Source of the DNA: Mesostigma viride
Taxonomy: Eukaryota > Streptophyta > Mesostigmatophyceae > Mesostigmatales > Mesostigmataceae
Assembly: GCA_009746045.1 (NCBI GenBank)
Contig: RPFO01000276.1
Coordinates: forward strand, 3,409,193 to 3,473,192
Length of the DNA: 64,000 nt
Direction: 5' to 3'
Made by a program: the position numbers and the translations under genes. Shown here piece by piece: positions 31,230 to 42,905 of the stretch. The notes under the pieces were generated by a model that had not been told where the DNA came from, searched no databases, and saw nothing but the letters and a program-made list of their open reading frames with translations. Position 1 is the first letter of the stretch, and each line of letters opens with the position of its first letter.

Positions 31230-31744
31230 CAGTGGTATTCCTCCCAGTCCCGGCTGCTCGACGCCCCCCCGCCGCCTCCGCCGCTTGGACCTCTGGCGGC
31301 CGCACGCCTGGCAGCTAGTAGCGCCTGCGGACGTCCCTGCGCCGCCCACGCCGCCCGCCGCTGAGCAGGGCTACACGTACCCAACCCTGACGGAACCCCT
31401 GTCCGACCCCAACGAGCTACCGCCGTTCACCGAGCTCGAGCTGAGCACCGCCGCCAAGCAACTCCGCTTCTACGCCGCCGTTGGACCTGACCAGCTCCCA
31501 GCCCCGGTGATTAAGCTGACGGCGCTCACGGGGTTCCTGCTTGACGTCTGCAACCGGATCCTGCTTGCCGACGCGCCGCCGATTCCTGAGTGGCAGCACA
31601 GCTACCGTATTATGCTGTACAAAAACAATGGTTCCCCTGACGACCCTGCCAACTACCGAGGAGTCTGCATCCAGAGCGCAGCACTCAAGTTGTTCATGCG
31701 CATGATCCTCAACCGCCTTCGTTCTGCTCTCGACTATCACCTTG
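31230..31744 (+). pseudogene. LINE ORF2 fragment, N-terminal RT region
   Basis: The open frame includes AAVGPDQLPAPVIK, then PEWQHSYRIMLYKNNGSPDD and PANYRGVCIQSAALKLFMRM. These are the NYRPI-type RT motifs 1-2a of LINE elements. The frame breaks off into the (GGTT)n/(GGTG)n array before the catalytic motifs. The apparent start is not ATG. It may belong to the same LINE family as the C-terminal piece at 55.7 kb. Confidence 0.8.
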
Positions 31745-32011
31745 GTTGGTTGGTTGGTTGGTTGGTTGGTTGGTTGGTTGGTGGGTTGGTGGGTGGGTGG
31801 GTGGGTGGGTGGGTGGGTGGGTGGGTGGGTGGGTGGGTGGGTGGGTGGGTGGGTGGGTGGGTGGGTGGGTGGGTGGGTGGGTGGGTGGGTGGGTGGGTGG
31901 GTGGGTGGGTGGGTGGGTGGGTGGGTGGGTGGGTGGGTGGGTGGGTGGGTGGGTGGGTGGGTGGGTGGGTGGGTGGGTGGGTGGGTGGGTGGATGGATGG
32001 ATGGATGGATG
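31743..32011. repeat. (GGTT)n-(GGTG)n-(GGAT)n compound microsatellite
   Basis: About 8 GGTT units, one transition, about 50 GGTG units and 6 GGAT units succeed one another without a break. They replace the rest of the LINE RT domain. Confidence 0.97.
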
Positions 32012-32096
32012 GACAAACAATCCTAGGCCAAACAGAATATACGCTTGGCTGATCTCGATAGTACCGGCTACGCCCCCTTCTAATAAAGAAGGTTCC

Positions 32097-32406
32097 AGCC
32101 GTGTTCAGCCCGTCTCACGTTGCGAGACTGAACAAGTCTCGCGTGTAGAGATGTGTGTAGTACTCCTACACACACAGATCTCAAATGATTTATCTAGTAC
32201 CAAATCCGAAAGGCTTGCATCACTCCCCGGAAAGGAGAACTTTTGCGGATGACTGTAGCTAGTGTAAGTTGGCGATGCCCTAGGATCCGGAGACGTCCGT
32301 CCTATCGTCAGCGAAAGTTGGTGCGAGAGGTCCCCAGTTCGATTCCGGTCGGATTCATTTGCAGATCGCGTTTTCCGCGTTTTCCGCGGACCGGCACTGA
32401 ACGCAA
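32097..32406 (+). mobile_element. SINE-like retroposon, copy 2, 5' part (split by the DIRS-type element)
   Basis: Collinear with copy 1 from AGCCGTGTTCAG to GCACTGAACGCAA. It breaks at 32406, and the missing end (ATGGTTTTCACATTTGCGGC to AATCAGA) continues at 37906-37938 on the far side of the DIRS-type element. Confidence 0.9.
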
Positions 32407-32838
32407 TCGTGGTTCTCTGAACATAGTTTCTTTATAGTGAGATGGAAGGGTAGCCGCTATAGCTAGGTTATTGGGTTCACGTGACATACCTTTTGAGGCC
32501 GGTGCGGCCTGATCCGGATCAGTCGTGGCCAAAGCTTTGGCCAGTTTTTCTTGGCCAGGTGGCAGGAGCTACGTTGAGATATAAACCTGCCACTGTCTAG
32601 GTTTCTTGGCTCATGGCGTAGTGATTAACTAGATCTAGATTCTTTCTCTCACGCAATATGTGACCTAATAGCCCCGGCAGCCTTACGTAAGCTGCCGGCA
32701 ATTAGAACGCCACATTGCGTCATTTGTTCAGACGCAACATTTGCGTGGCGAAAAAATGCCGTCCGGGCCAAGGCCGCATGACACGCAAAAAAGGACAAAA
32801 ACAAACCCACCTAGCTAAGGTCGGCCTCTTTTCTTTTC
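32407..32838 (+). repeat. Split direct repeat A1
   Basis: 432 bp, repeated as A2 at 37312-37743. It contains a palindromic CCGGCAGC...GCTGCCGG stem (CCCCGGCAGCCTTACGTAAG to GCTGCCGG) that may be structural or regulatory. Confidence 0.92.
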
Positions 32839-32925
32839 ACGAGGGCGGCGACAGCAAGCCAGGGGAAACGAACCTCTGGTTTGACGAACCTGTACTGTCG
32901 GAGCCATTTTTGGCCCTGAGCAGCA

Positions 32926-33972
32926 ATGCCGAAGGGGCGCAAAGCTACAGGAGGGCAGGCAGCGCGCGGGGAGGACGGGACGCCCACACCGCGGGCTGCT
33001 GCCGCCAGTCACGCGCCAGTCGCCTTCAGCGCCAAAAAGAAGCAGCTCGCCACTCTGCTCGCCAAGTGCATCAGCCCCGCAGAGGCGGTGGGGGCAGTCG
33101 AGCAGGTCTTCGGTGCCGAGGACTGGGTGACGGACGCCAGCTCGTGGAGCTCGAGCCAGCTGAAGTCTGTCGTGCAGTTGCTGGCCGATCACGTTGATGT
33201 TGGCGACGTGTTGGACGCACGTGACCCAAACGGAACGTTGGTGGCAAAACTGCTGGCCGTGGCAGATCTCGCGGCGGACGAGGAGGAGGATCAGGCGCTG
33301 CCACCAACGACACCTGCGCAGCGAAAAATGGCCAAGCCGAAAGGCGCGGCCAAGGTTTCGGCAGGTGGGGGGGCTGTCGGAAAGGAAATGAGGGCGAGGT
33401 TGGCGACATTCGTTGGGGCACCTCCGGAAACCGAAAATCAGGACGACGAGGAGGACGAGGAGGGGGAGGTCGCAGCCGAGAAATTCATGCAAGGTTTGAA
33501 GGCAGCGCTGGGAGGAATGGAGGGGGCGGGAAGCCACTTCAAGGCCTCGAAAGGGGTGGCGCTGCCAAGCCGAGCCAAGAGCGTGAAATATCGGGTTTCG
33601 GAGCGGGTGCTGCCGGGGGTGTTGGAGGACGCCAGCGACAATGGGATGGGAATCCGGTCGTGGGTCATGACGGTAAAGCCTGGAAATTGGCGGAACATGG
33701 AGAACAGGAAAATTGTCATGAACATTGCATTGGCCATGGACACCCTTCTCAAGGAGCTGGGCTCAGCAGCCGGGGAGCTTGTGGGCATGGAGTACCTAAT
33801 GAGGGTGGTGGCGGCCTTGCTGCAGGTGGAAGGGCAAGGAGGGGGGGGTGGAAGGTGGCCAGCCACCTCCTGCCATTGGGGGAGGAGGCTGCACTGTCAG
33901 CCACCCCGGCTGTCAAGGCAGCTCTCCAAACTGCCATCCTCTTGGACAAGCTCAGCAAGGCTCAACAAGTAG
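32926..33972 (+). CDS. DIRS-type element ORF1 (Gag-like, function not recognised)
   Basis: 348 residues, starting ATG in AGCAATGCCG. The N-terminus is basic (MPKGRKATGG, FSAKKKQLATLL), followed by an acidic stretch (DDEEDEEGEVAAEKF). DIRS and Ngaro elements carry a first ORF in this place, often taken as Gag-like. No zinc knuckle is seen. The 3' end overlaps the downstream RT frame by about 125 bases in a different frame. A 200-codon region of similar composition on the other strand is a shadow. Confidence 0.75.
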   Translation: MPKGRKATGGQAARGEDGTPTPRAAAASHAPVAFSAKKKQLATLLAKCISPAEAVGAVEQVFGAEDWVTDASSWSSSQLKSVVQLLADHVDVGDVLDARDPNGTLVAKLLAVADLAADEEEDQALPPTTPAQRKMAKPKGAAKVSAGGGAVGKEMRARLATFVGAPPETENQDDEEDEEGEVAAEKFMQGLKAALGGMEGAGSHFKASKGVALPSRAKSVKYRVSERVLPGVLEDASDNGMGIRSWVMTVKPGNWRNMENRKIVMNIALAMDTLLKELGSAAGELVGMEYLMRVVAALLQVEGQGGGGGRWPATSCHWGRRLHCQPPRLSRQLSKLPSSWTSSARLNK

Positions 33973-36900
33973 GGAAATAGAATCCCAGCGGGACCGCTCC
34001 CTTTTCCCGCTGCCATACCCACTTAGGCCAGCGTACACCGCGTGGGGCAGGGTGAGATCGGCACGCCGGCGACAGCGTGCCACGCGCCGCCACCGCGAGT
34101 ACACACTGCAATGCAAGGTAGTGCGTTGGCTTAATTGGCTGTGGGGAGGGGGGCAAGACCCTCCTCCTAACCCTAGAGGGGCGTGCTCTAAGGGGAGGGA
34201 GGAGGCCCTTGCGAGGGTCAAGAGGCACTGCACCTGGCACAGTCGCCGCGTAGGGGGCGTTGCGACAGGCCAGGAGCAAGAAGGTGCTGATGCAATATAT
34301 GGGAAGCAGAATAAGTATGAACAACTGCGCGCGGACGCGGTGAGTCTACCAAAGGCGGAGGTGGCGGGGAAGGCACGGCTGCTCGACCTGTTGGCTATGC
34401 GGCCGAGCTGGCGGGAGATATATGCCAGCGAAGAGAACTGCATCAAGCCAGCGGTCGTGGCGAGCGCAAAGTATTGGAATGTGCCCAAGCCCAGCCGGGG
34501 ATGCTCCATGGCTGAATGGGGCAAGCTCATGAGCCGGGCAGCGGGCGTGGGCATGGTGGCGTTCCGGGAGAGGCGGCCCAAGTGGGTGGATGGCTGCTTT
34601 GGAGTGGCCAAGGGGGTGGGTGAGCTTCGGTTCATCGTCAACAGGAAGCTGGGCAACCTGCTGTGGGTGGACCCCCCCAAGATCCTGCTACCCCACCTGG
34701 GCATCCTCGTGGAGGTCTACATCAAAGGCTGGTGCTACTGCGCCAAGAGCGACCTCGTGTCATACTACTATTCCATCGAGGTGCCCGAGTGGTGGTGGGA
34801 CTACCAAGGGCTTCCTAGTGTGTGGTCGACTAGCGTAGGTCTGGCAGGGCCCAGGCGGAAGGTGTGGCCCGTGCTCAAGGTGCTGGCCATGGGACATTCC
34901 CATGCGGTGGCGCTGGGGGAGGCCATCCATGAGATGGTGCTCTACATGACCGGTGCCCTGGATCCGAGGCGCCAGGTCAACTACCTCTCAAGCGCAGGTG
35001 AGCTCACCTTGGTGCGCGACGAGTGTGGCCAGCCACTGCGCTTGGCCATCGAGTACAAGGAGGAGCGCGCCGGGGAGCTTCAGATTGACCTGGAAAACCC
35101 CCCTGCCCCCATGCTGTCCATCACTATTGATGACTTGGTGGCCAGCAACGGGCGGACCTGCGAGGCGGTGAACCAGCTCATCACGCGCGCTATTGAGGAA
35201 GGCTACCTCCCTAACAACCTTGTGCCGTCTAAGGAGAAGACTAAGATGGCGAGCCTGGAAGGGGACGAGCTAGAAGCCCTAGGGGTGGTGCACCGACGGA
35301 ACGGCGTGCTGGAACCAACGGTCAAGCAGCTCAACCTTGTGATCGCCCACACGCAGGCTATACTCACTCGAGGCCGAGCTACGGCCGAGGGGCTGGCTGC
35401 CGTCTTGGGGCGGTGGTTGTGGCTGCAGATGTTAAGCCGCAGCTGCTTGTCCATTTGGCAGCAATGTTTCAAATTCATCAGCCTGCAAGGGTGGGGGCAG
35501 CGATCCTGGGTGCTGTGGGCCGGGGTGCGGGAGGAGTTAGAGTGTGCCCTGGCCTTGGCTCCCATGCTAAGGGTTGACCGAAGCGCACCTTTGGCCCGTG
35601 AGGTGGTTGCATCTGACGCGTCCACCTACGGGCAAGGTGTCGTGTACGCAACCATGGAGCCGGGCGATGTGACGGAGCTGGCGAGGGCACGAGAGGTGCG
35701 GGGGTACCCGACTTTGCTCATACCAAGTGAGGTGGCCTACGCTGGCCCTAGGCCACTGAGCGCGCGGGCGCAACAAGCAATCACTAGCCAGCAATGGCGG
35801 GTTGGGGTCCGGAGTCGTTGGCGGGATCCGGGGATGCACATCAACGAGAAGGAGGTGCGGGCTGCAGTGAAGGGCGTGGAGAGGAGTGCGCGCAGCTTGG
35901 CAAACCGAGGCAAGCGGGTGGTGAGGTTGGTGGACTCCACCGCGGCGTTGGGCTGCTTGGCTAAGGGGCGGTCCTCATCCCACAAGCTCAACAAGCAGTG
36001 CCGCCGCTTGTGCGCGCTGACCCTCGCCACGGGGAGTCGTTCCCAGTGGGTGTGGACGCCGAGTGCACTTCAACCAGCCGATGGCGTTTCTCGCGGCCAA
36101 TCCATGGCGACTTTCTTGGCAGGCTGGGTGCGCGACCTGACCGCGGAAGGCATCCATCCTAACCCGGGGCCCCCTGCACCTGTTAGCTACCTTCCATTGC
36201 TAGAGGGGAAAGTAAAGCCGGCTACTTTGCTGGCCTACCGTCGTGGTCTTGATTCCCTCTTGACTTGGTGGGAGGCTGGTGGGCGGGCGGACGGGTCATC
36301 GTCACGAGCTGACACCCTTGAGGAGACATTTTGTGCGTATGTCGCCTGGGCTCATTTTCGGGGGTACAGCCGCCAAGTGTGTGTCAATGCCTTGATGGGG
36401 TTGCAACTTTATTATCCCGGTATGGTGAAGCGGTGGGACTTGGCCCGTGGCGTCCTCGCTGGGTGGAAAACACTTGTGCCCCCCCGTGCCCCTCCTCCCA
36501 TTCCATGGGAGGCGGCGTTTGCACTTGCCAGCACGATGGTCATGCAAGGTCAGCGCCTTGCGGGCCTGCTGGTTGTCATCGTGTTCCGCCATTACCTGCG
36601 AATCTCGGAGGCGCTGAACCTCCGTGTTGGCCATGTGCGCCTCCAGCCTGACGTTCGGCTTGGGCCGGCTCAACGGGGCGCCCTACTGCTGAGGTCTACC
36701 AAGACCTCTAAGGGCAAGACTCAGTCAGTGGTGGTAGAAGATGTGATGTCTGAAACCATCCTCCGTCACTGCATCGCGGGTAAGCACGCTTGGGAGGCCG
36801 TGTTCCCTTTCACCTACCCGCAATTCCGGCGCATTTGGCAGGCTGCGAGTCAGGCCTTGGGGGTCGCCCAGATTTTCACCATTCACGGGCTGCGGCATGG

Positions 36901-37102
36901 AGGTGCCACTCACGATTTCCTCGCGGGTCGCAGCATGGGGGACATCCAGGGCCGGGGGCGCTGGCTTAGCAGCTCCACGGTTGCCCATTATGTGGGCTTG
37001 CACCGCAGTTTGGAGGTGCAGCTGCCTGAGGTTATTCTTCGGGCCATGGCCGCCTGCCCCCCTCGGGCCTGGCGGGCTATTTTGAAATTGCCCTCCACCT
37101 AA
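33848..37102 (+). CDS. DIRS-type element ORF2: reverse transcriptase, RNase H, tyrosine recombinase
   Basis: Open for 1084 codons from a GTG at 33848; the first ATG-like Met comes only at about codon 180, so the true start is unclear. RT: AKSDLVSYYYSIEVPEW (motif A, about residue 300), AMGHSHAVALGEAIH (motif B), SITIDDLVAS (IDD box, about 425). RNase H: VVASDASTYGQGVVYA (about 589), HINEKEVRAAVKGVE, VRLVDSTAAL and a WTPSALQPADGVSRG ending. Then EGIHPNPGPP (about 772), like a 2A peptide. Tyrosine recombinase: HYLRISEALNLR (catalytic Arg, about 916), HGLRHGGATHDF (HxxR, about 1011) and VAHYVGLH (Tyr, about 1046). All key residues are present, so this is plausibly an active element. It lies in the +1 frame relative to ORF1. 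Confidence 0.93.
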   Translation: MEGGQPPPAIGGGGCTVSHPGCQGSSPNCHPLGQAQQGSTSREIESQRDRSLFPLPYPLRPAYTAWGRVRSARRRQRATRRHREYTLQCKVVRWLNWLWGGGQDPPPNPRGACSKGREEALARVKRHCTWHSRRVGGVATGQEQEGADAIYGKQNKYEQLRADAVSLPKAEVAGKARLLDLLAMRPSWREIYASEENCIKPAVVASAKYWNVPKPSRGCSMAEWGKLMSRAAGVGMVAFRERRPKWVDGCFGVAKGVGELRFIVNRKLGNLLWVDPPKILLPHLGILVEVYIKGWCYCAKSDLVSYYYSIEVPEWWWDYQGLPSVWSTSVGLAGPRRKVWPVLKVLAMGHSHAVALGEAIHEMVLYMTGALDPRRQVNYLSSAGELTLVRDECGQPLRLAIEYKEERAGELQIDLENPPAPMLSITIDDLVASNGRTCEAVNQLITRAIEEGYLPNNLVPSKEKTKMASLEGDELEALGVVHRRNGVLEPTVKQLNLVIAHTQAILTRGRATAEGLAAVLGRWLWLQMLSRSCLSIWQQCFKFISLQGWGQRSWVLWAGVREELECALALAPMLRVDRSAPLAREVVASDASTYGQGVVYATMEPGDVTELARAREVRGYPTLLIPSEVAYAGPRPLSARAQQAITSQQWRVGVRSRWRDPGMHINEKEVRAAVKGVERSARSLANRGKRVVRLVDSTAALGCLAKGRSSSHKLNKQCRRLCALTLATGSRSQWVWTPSALQPADGVSRGQSMATFLAGWVRDLTAEGIHPNPGPPAPVSYLPLLEGKVKPATLLAYRRGLDSLLTWWEAGGRADGSSSRADTLEETFCAYVAWAHFRGYSRQVCVNALMGLQLYYPGMVKRWDLARGVLAGWKTLVPPRAPPPIPWEAAFALASTMVMQGQRLAGLLVVIVFRHYLRISEALNLRVGHVRLQPDVRLGPAQRGALLLRSTKTSKGKTQSVVVEDVMSETILRHCIAGKHAWEAVFPFTYPQFRRIWQAASQALGVAQIFTIHGLRHGGATHDFLAGRSMGDIQGRGRWLSSSTVAHYVGLHRSLEVQLPEVILRAMAACPPRAWRAILKLPST

Positions 37103-37174
37103 TTTGGTTGTTCATTTCTCTGTCATTATGCTAGGTTCTTTGCCCCTGGCATGGATCGCCAGGGAGGGATATAA

Positions 37175-37311
37175 GGGTAAGGCTAGCCTTTGCCAAGCAA
37201 TAAGTGTTCCCATGAGCATCGGCGGCCGGGATGTGGCCTGCCTTTTGTATGTGCTCCACTCATTGTTTTAATAAAGAGTCTGGTTACCCTGGAGTTCCAC
37301 GGTTAATAGAA
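37175..37311 (+). repeat. Split direct repeat B1
   Basis: 137 bp, repeated as B2 at 37769-37905. It carries TTTTAATAAAGAGTCTGG, a likely polyadenylation region. Confidence 0.92.
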
Positions 37312-37743
37312 TCGTGGTTCTCTGAACATAGTTTCTTTATAGTGAGATGGAAGGGTAGCCGCTATAGCTAGGTTATTGGGTTCACGTGACATACCTTTTG
37401 AGGCCGGTGCGGCCTGATCCGGATCAGTCGTGGCCAAAGCTTTGGCCAGTTTTTCTTGGCCAGGTGGCAGGAGCTACGTTGAGATATAAACCTGCCACTG
37501 TCTAGGTTTCTTGGCTCATGGCGTAGTGATTAACTAGATCTAGATTCTTTCTCTCACGCAATATGTGACCTAATAGCCCCGGCAGCCTTACGTAAGCTGC
37601 CGGCAATTAGAACGCCACATTGCGTCATTTGTTCAGACGCAACATTTGCGTGGCGAAAAAATGCCGTCCGGGCCAAGGCCGCATGACACGCAAAAAAGGA
37701 CAAAAACAAACCCACCTAGCTAAGGTCGGCCTCTTTTCTTTTC
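37312..37743 (+). repeat. Split direct repeat A2
   Basis: Copy of A1. It follows B1 without a gap and is followed by a 25-bp spacer (37744-37768) and B2. Confidence 0.92.
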
Positions 37744-37768
37744 CCGCCCACCCTCCCTGCGTGTTTGG

Positions 37769-37905
37769 GGGTAAGGCTAGCCTTTGCCAAGCAATAAGTG
37801 TTCCCATGAGCATTGGCGGCCGGGATGTGGCCTGCCTTTTGTATGTGCTCCACTCATTGTTTTAATAAAGAGTCTGGTTACCCTGGAGTTCCACGGTTAA
37901 TAGAA
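37769..37905 (+). repeat. Split direct repeat B2 (right end of element)
   Basis: Copy of B1 with one visible substitution. It ends GGTTAATAGAA and joins the SINE 3' part. Confidence 0.92.
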
Positions 37906-37938
37906 ATGGTTTTCACATTTGCGGCGTGCCAAATCAGA
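37906..37938 (+). mobile_element. SINE-like copy 2, 3' part
   Basis: Continues copy 2 (32097-32406) on the far side of the DIRS-type element. Joined, the two halves match the intact copies around GAACGCAAATGGTTTTCAC. Confidence 0.88.
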
Positions 37939-38167
37939 CTCCTAGGTACCGGTCTATTGTATCTGTCTAATGCCTAATTAGCTAATAATCCGAGGGACAT
38001 GCCACTTAGCGGGTCGTGCCGAGTTTTAATTAGCGGTCACGCCGGGCGTTCTTCCCACGGTGGGTGACGCGCCTCTTCCCCACTGGGGGGATCGTTGCCC
38101 TCAACCACCTGCGCCCAGATGGCCTTGTTCTGCATCTTTTTCCATACCACAGAGAGGCCAAGGCCCC

Positions 38168-38437
38168 TCATGTCTGCATCTTGAGCACTGCTCCTTGAAC
38201 GTGCAGGCAGCCCGGCGTGTCAGATCGCTGGGCCCGTCCGTAAGGAGCTGCCTCAGTACCTGGCTGTGCGGGCCGCAGCCCTGCTGTTGGGCCTCGCGAC
38301 GTGTCTAGCTGGTTCGTGCGGGCCAAGTGCCTGACTTGCTGTAATCTACGCTGATTGATAGTGCTGGTGATAAGTGTACTGTCACGTATGTCGCATAGGC
38401 TTACAGACTGCATAGGCAGCTTCGGTGGCCACAACAA
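38168..38437 (-). pseudogene. LINE ORF2 C-terminal remnant
   Basis: The minus-strand translation has ITSTINQRRLQQVRHLARTN, then QLDTSRGPTAGLRPAQPG. It is clearly the same family as the C-terminal piece at 55.7-56.3 kb (ITSTIKQRRLQLVGHLARTN). It is truncated at both ends. Confidence 0.85.
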
Positions 38438-39392
38438 GAACGTAATGTTCCAAAGTCATCACTGAAGTACAATCAAGCTAGCTCAGTGTGAGCATGCACT
38501 CAGCCGAGCACATGCCGGTAAAATTCTGAGCCACAACATCCACCCGCTTGCCTGCCCGCCTGTGCGTGCACACACGCCCACAAACCGACATCCTCTTTTC
38601 TCACACCAGCATACGGACGTTACTAAGAAATGTGTGTGGGGGGGTACAGTGATTGCATCTCATGTCAGGTTGATCGCAAAGGTATTGTTCCTCCAATTCA
38701 ATTGCTATCAGCAACGAGGATGTCAATGAACCATCTCAGTGGCTTGCTGGTAACACAAAAACACATGGCCCGGCATGCGGCAATGGTAGCAACAGCCAAA
38801 CACCATCATGGTGCACATACACCCAATCTAGGACTACTCCATCGCGTACTTGCCCTGAGTTCTTCCTCGTATAATTTTACCGAATCTAAAAAGGGCAACT
38901 TGATAGCAAAAATATGTCTCAGCTAAAAGGATTGCAAATTCTCAACGTGGCTTAAGGTTGCATGAACCCATGTCTGCATGCTCATCTCACCCATGACCCA
39001 TGAATCCCCCGCACCCCCCCGAATTCCCAAAATGAAATCGCAGCATCCGACGCCACAGGTTACTGGTAACGCCGGAGGATGAGGGCGGGCAGCTGTATTA
39101 TCGTCCGAAGATGGATCCCAAGGGCGATGTTGCTAAGTTCCCCGGCCGCTGTCGTTATCCTTGGCACGCTGCGCAGTGCCCAGGCGGCAGGACATGGGCT
39201 GTGAAGTCCATTCCAAGCACGTGGAGTCGGCAACAAACTGAATTGCTAGTTGGAAGCATTTGGCAGCGAGCCCTCCCGTCTGCCCTCAGCCTTGAGCGAG
39301 GCCCGTTAAAACCTAACATTCCTTATTGCATCGTCGTTTGTGCCAGGACTAATCAATGTGCGCGGGGGGTAACCCGACGCTCTTTACTCTCT
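38438..39392. other. Intergenic, no gene supported
   Basis: Nothing with family resemblance on either strand. Confidence 0.4.
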
Positions 39393-39683
39393 TTAGTATG
39401 GATTGGATGTCGGTGTGGGTGCCCTGGTCGTCTTCACTTCTGTCATCACCGTATGCTCTCGTTGCTGGGAAATGAGTGCAAAATATTCTTTATCCATTTT
39501 CCCCCCCGTTGTGTGCCACCAAAGGTTTTCCGCGTCTATTGCGTTAGCGTGTCTCTCGTACCTCAGTTTGTCCCAGGCAGCTTGGGCTTGTCGCAGTTTA
39601 GCCATGTCGTAGCTATTGATGTGTTTTCTCCTGTGTTTTCTAACTTTTCTTGAGTTGAAAGCGGTTGACAATTCGTAAGGCAC
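39393..39683 (-). pseudogene. Possible LINE ORF2 connector fragment
   Basis: The minus-strand frame has LRQAQAAWDKLRYERHANAI, then WWHTTGGKMDKEYFALISQQ. That is like the W..xGE..tkyFF segment just before the RT domain of LINE ORF2. It is short and isolated and abuts the GTGAACTC-bearing inverted arm at 39679. Confidence 0.4.
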
Positions 39684-39850
39684 GACTCACATGAGGCTCG
39701 GTGAACTCCGTCCGTCGGTGAACTCTTTGTGAACTGGGTCGACGGCCGGGTCGCCACCGGCGCTTCACCGGCCCTTCAAATTCGAGTTCACGCACTCACA
39801 TGGGTCGCAACGACGTAGTGAACTGCTCGCCAGTGAACTCGTTTGTGAAC
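39679..39850. repeat. GTGAACTC-rich inverted arm, left
   Basis: Begins AGGCACGACTCACATGAGGC and carries several GTGAACT(C/G) octamers. The first ~70 bases match the reverse complement of 44020-44085. Confidence 0.7.
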
Positions 39851-40202
39851 TGGCGGAGGCGCGGGAAGACAGCCCAGATTTCGCGGGAAAGGGCGCAAAC
39901 GTCAAGCAAGTGCATGATGCATCCTTGGATGCTGGCTAATAACATGCACGTCTTGTCCAGCTGTAAACCACTAACTTCTGCACCACTAATTTGATACAGT
40001 GCTGCAGAAATATGATAAAAACGCGCCGGTGACCTGTCGTGCATGTCGCTTTTCCAGCTACCTGTCTGCGTTCGAACGCAGACAGGTAGCTTTCTTTGCA
40101 AGTTTTTCCAGGTGTTGGTGCCAGTGCTTCTCTGTCGATATTGTTTCAAAGCCGGTTTGTTTATTGGCTGGGGACGACCCCAGAGCCGCCCGCCGTCACA
40201 TG

Positions 40203-40490
40203 CACAAAACATGCCATATCTCGCTGGAGACGTTCGGTTATTTACTGGAGAAAATCGGCCCGATCAGCGAGCCGAATCTCCAGACAATGGCGGGCGCGGG
40301 CTCCGGTTGGACGTGGTAAGACCCGAGCAAATGCTCATTGGTGCATTAGAGTGGCTTTCTCATAGCTGCGACTATGGTTCCTTGGAGCGTGCATATGGCA
40401 TCGCTTCAAACACGTGGTCCAAAAATGGGGAACGCCCTGGCATTCTACGAGAACTTGAAGATGCTTTCAACAGCAAACAGCAAGCGTAGG
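40203..40490 (+). pseudogene. Possible PIF/Harbinger-type transposase N-terminal remnant
   Basis: Frames give CHISLETFGYLLEKIGPISE and, after a frame change, EQMLIGALEWLSHSCDYGSL, ERAYGIASNTWSK. These resemble the helical lead (FR-MS-ETF-LL..I.P; LAI-LR-LA-G.SY..L...FGIS.STVS) of HARBI1-like DDE transposases. The catalytic part is absent; the frame runs into the microsatellite block. Confidence 0.4.
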
Positions 40491-40596
40491 TTCCGGTTGG
40501 ACGCCTATGGTAACCTAGCTGGACTGTGTATACGTCGTCGCTCCAAACGCAATGCCCTGCCCACCCATACGTGCATGTGCACGTGTGGCATGTGGG

Positions 40597-42262
<1,666 letters not shown>

Positions 42263-42734
42263 CTTTTCATGGATGGGCATCTGGTTTCCCATATCAGAGT
42301 GGGCATAAGCAAGAGTTTGTTTTAGAACTGAACTCCTTACTTCATTTAGCAAATGTGAGTCAACATTTCAGAATTATAATAATGGAAATTCCATTAGCTT
42401 ACCGTATGATGCTACACATGTTCATAGTGGTCAATTACGTGAGCTCCTTGAGCTAGTCACACGCACTGGGGGTACTGTGGTTGTTAAGACCTCACTTGGA
42501 CATGTGCAATGTCTTGAATTGGTTGCTCATTGAGTGAGACATAATGTTGGACGTATTGTGGCTGCTTAACAATAACTTTGTGCACGCGTAATTCTTTAAT
42601 CATGACTAATGTCGGGCGCGTTGCAATTATAAAGGGAGGCATGCAACTATGCAATGTGCGAACATATTAATTCCATTTAGGGTTATTGCAGTTCAAAAGG
42701 AGTGGTGCCGTCGCAAACCGTGTAGATCCCGCTC
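42263..42734. other. No gene supported
   Basis: AT-rich DNA with no coding resemblance. It may be part of the transposon debris between the inverted arms at 39.68 and 44.09 kb. Confidence 0.35.
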
Positions 42735-42905
42735 TGAATGTTAGCCAGCCATAGTTGTAACTTACAAGGCTGCACATTTCCACCTCCATTTGTTTCCATC
42801 GTTGTGAATGACTCGACTAACACGGATGAGTCAACAGCAGGCTCGAGATATCAACAGCATGGTCCGGGATCTCCATATTTCTGGCCTGCGCTAGTTGCTT
42901 TAGTG
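42735..42905 (+). repeat. Dispersed repeat R1, copy 2
   Basis: Collinear with 14592-14775: AGCCAGCCATA, CACATTTCCA, GACTCG, GCAGGCTCGAG, ATGGTCCGG and TTTCTGGCCTGCGCTAGTTG in the same order. Confidence 0.8.

Larger units (their letters stand above)
32407..37905 (+). mobile_element. Complete DIRS-order (PAT/Ngaro-like) tyrosine-recombinase retrotransposon
   Basis: 5499 bp, with split direct repeats A1-ORF1-ORF2-B1-A2-B2. A1 (32407-32838) and A2 (37312-37743) are both 432 bp and look identical. B1 (37175-37311) and B2 (37769-37905) are both 137 bp with one difference seen (GCATCGG/GCATTGG). The B1/A2 junction at 37311/37312 (GGTTAATAGAA|TCGTGG) has the sequence expected for the junction of a circular intermediate. 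The host SINE resumes with no target-site duplication, as expected for tyrosine-recombinase integration. Near-identical repeats point to a recent insertion, and the ORFs look intact. Confidence 0.92.
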
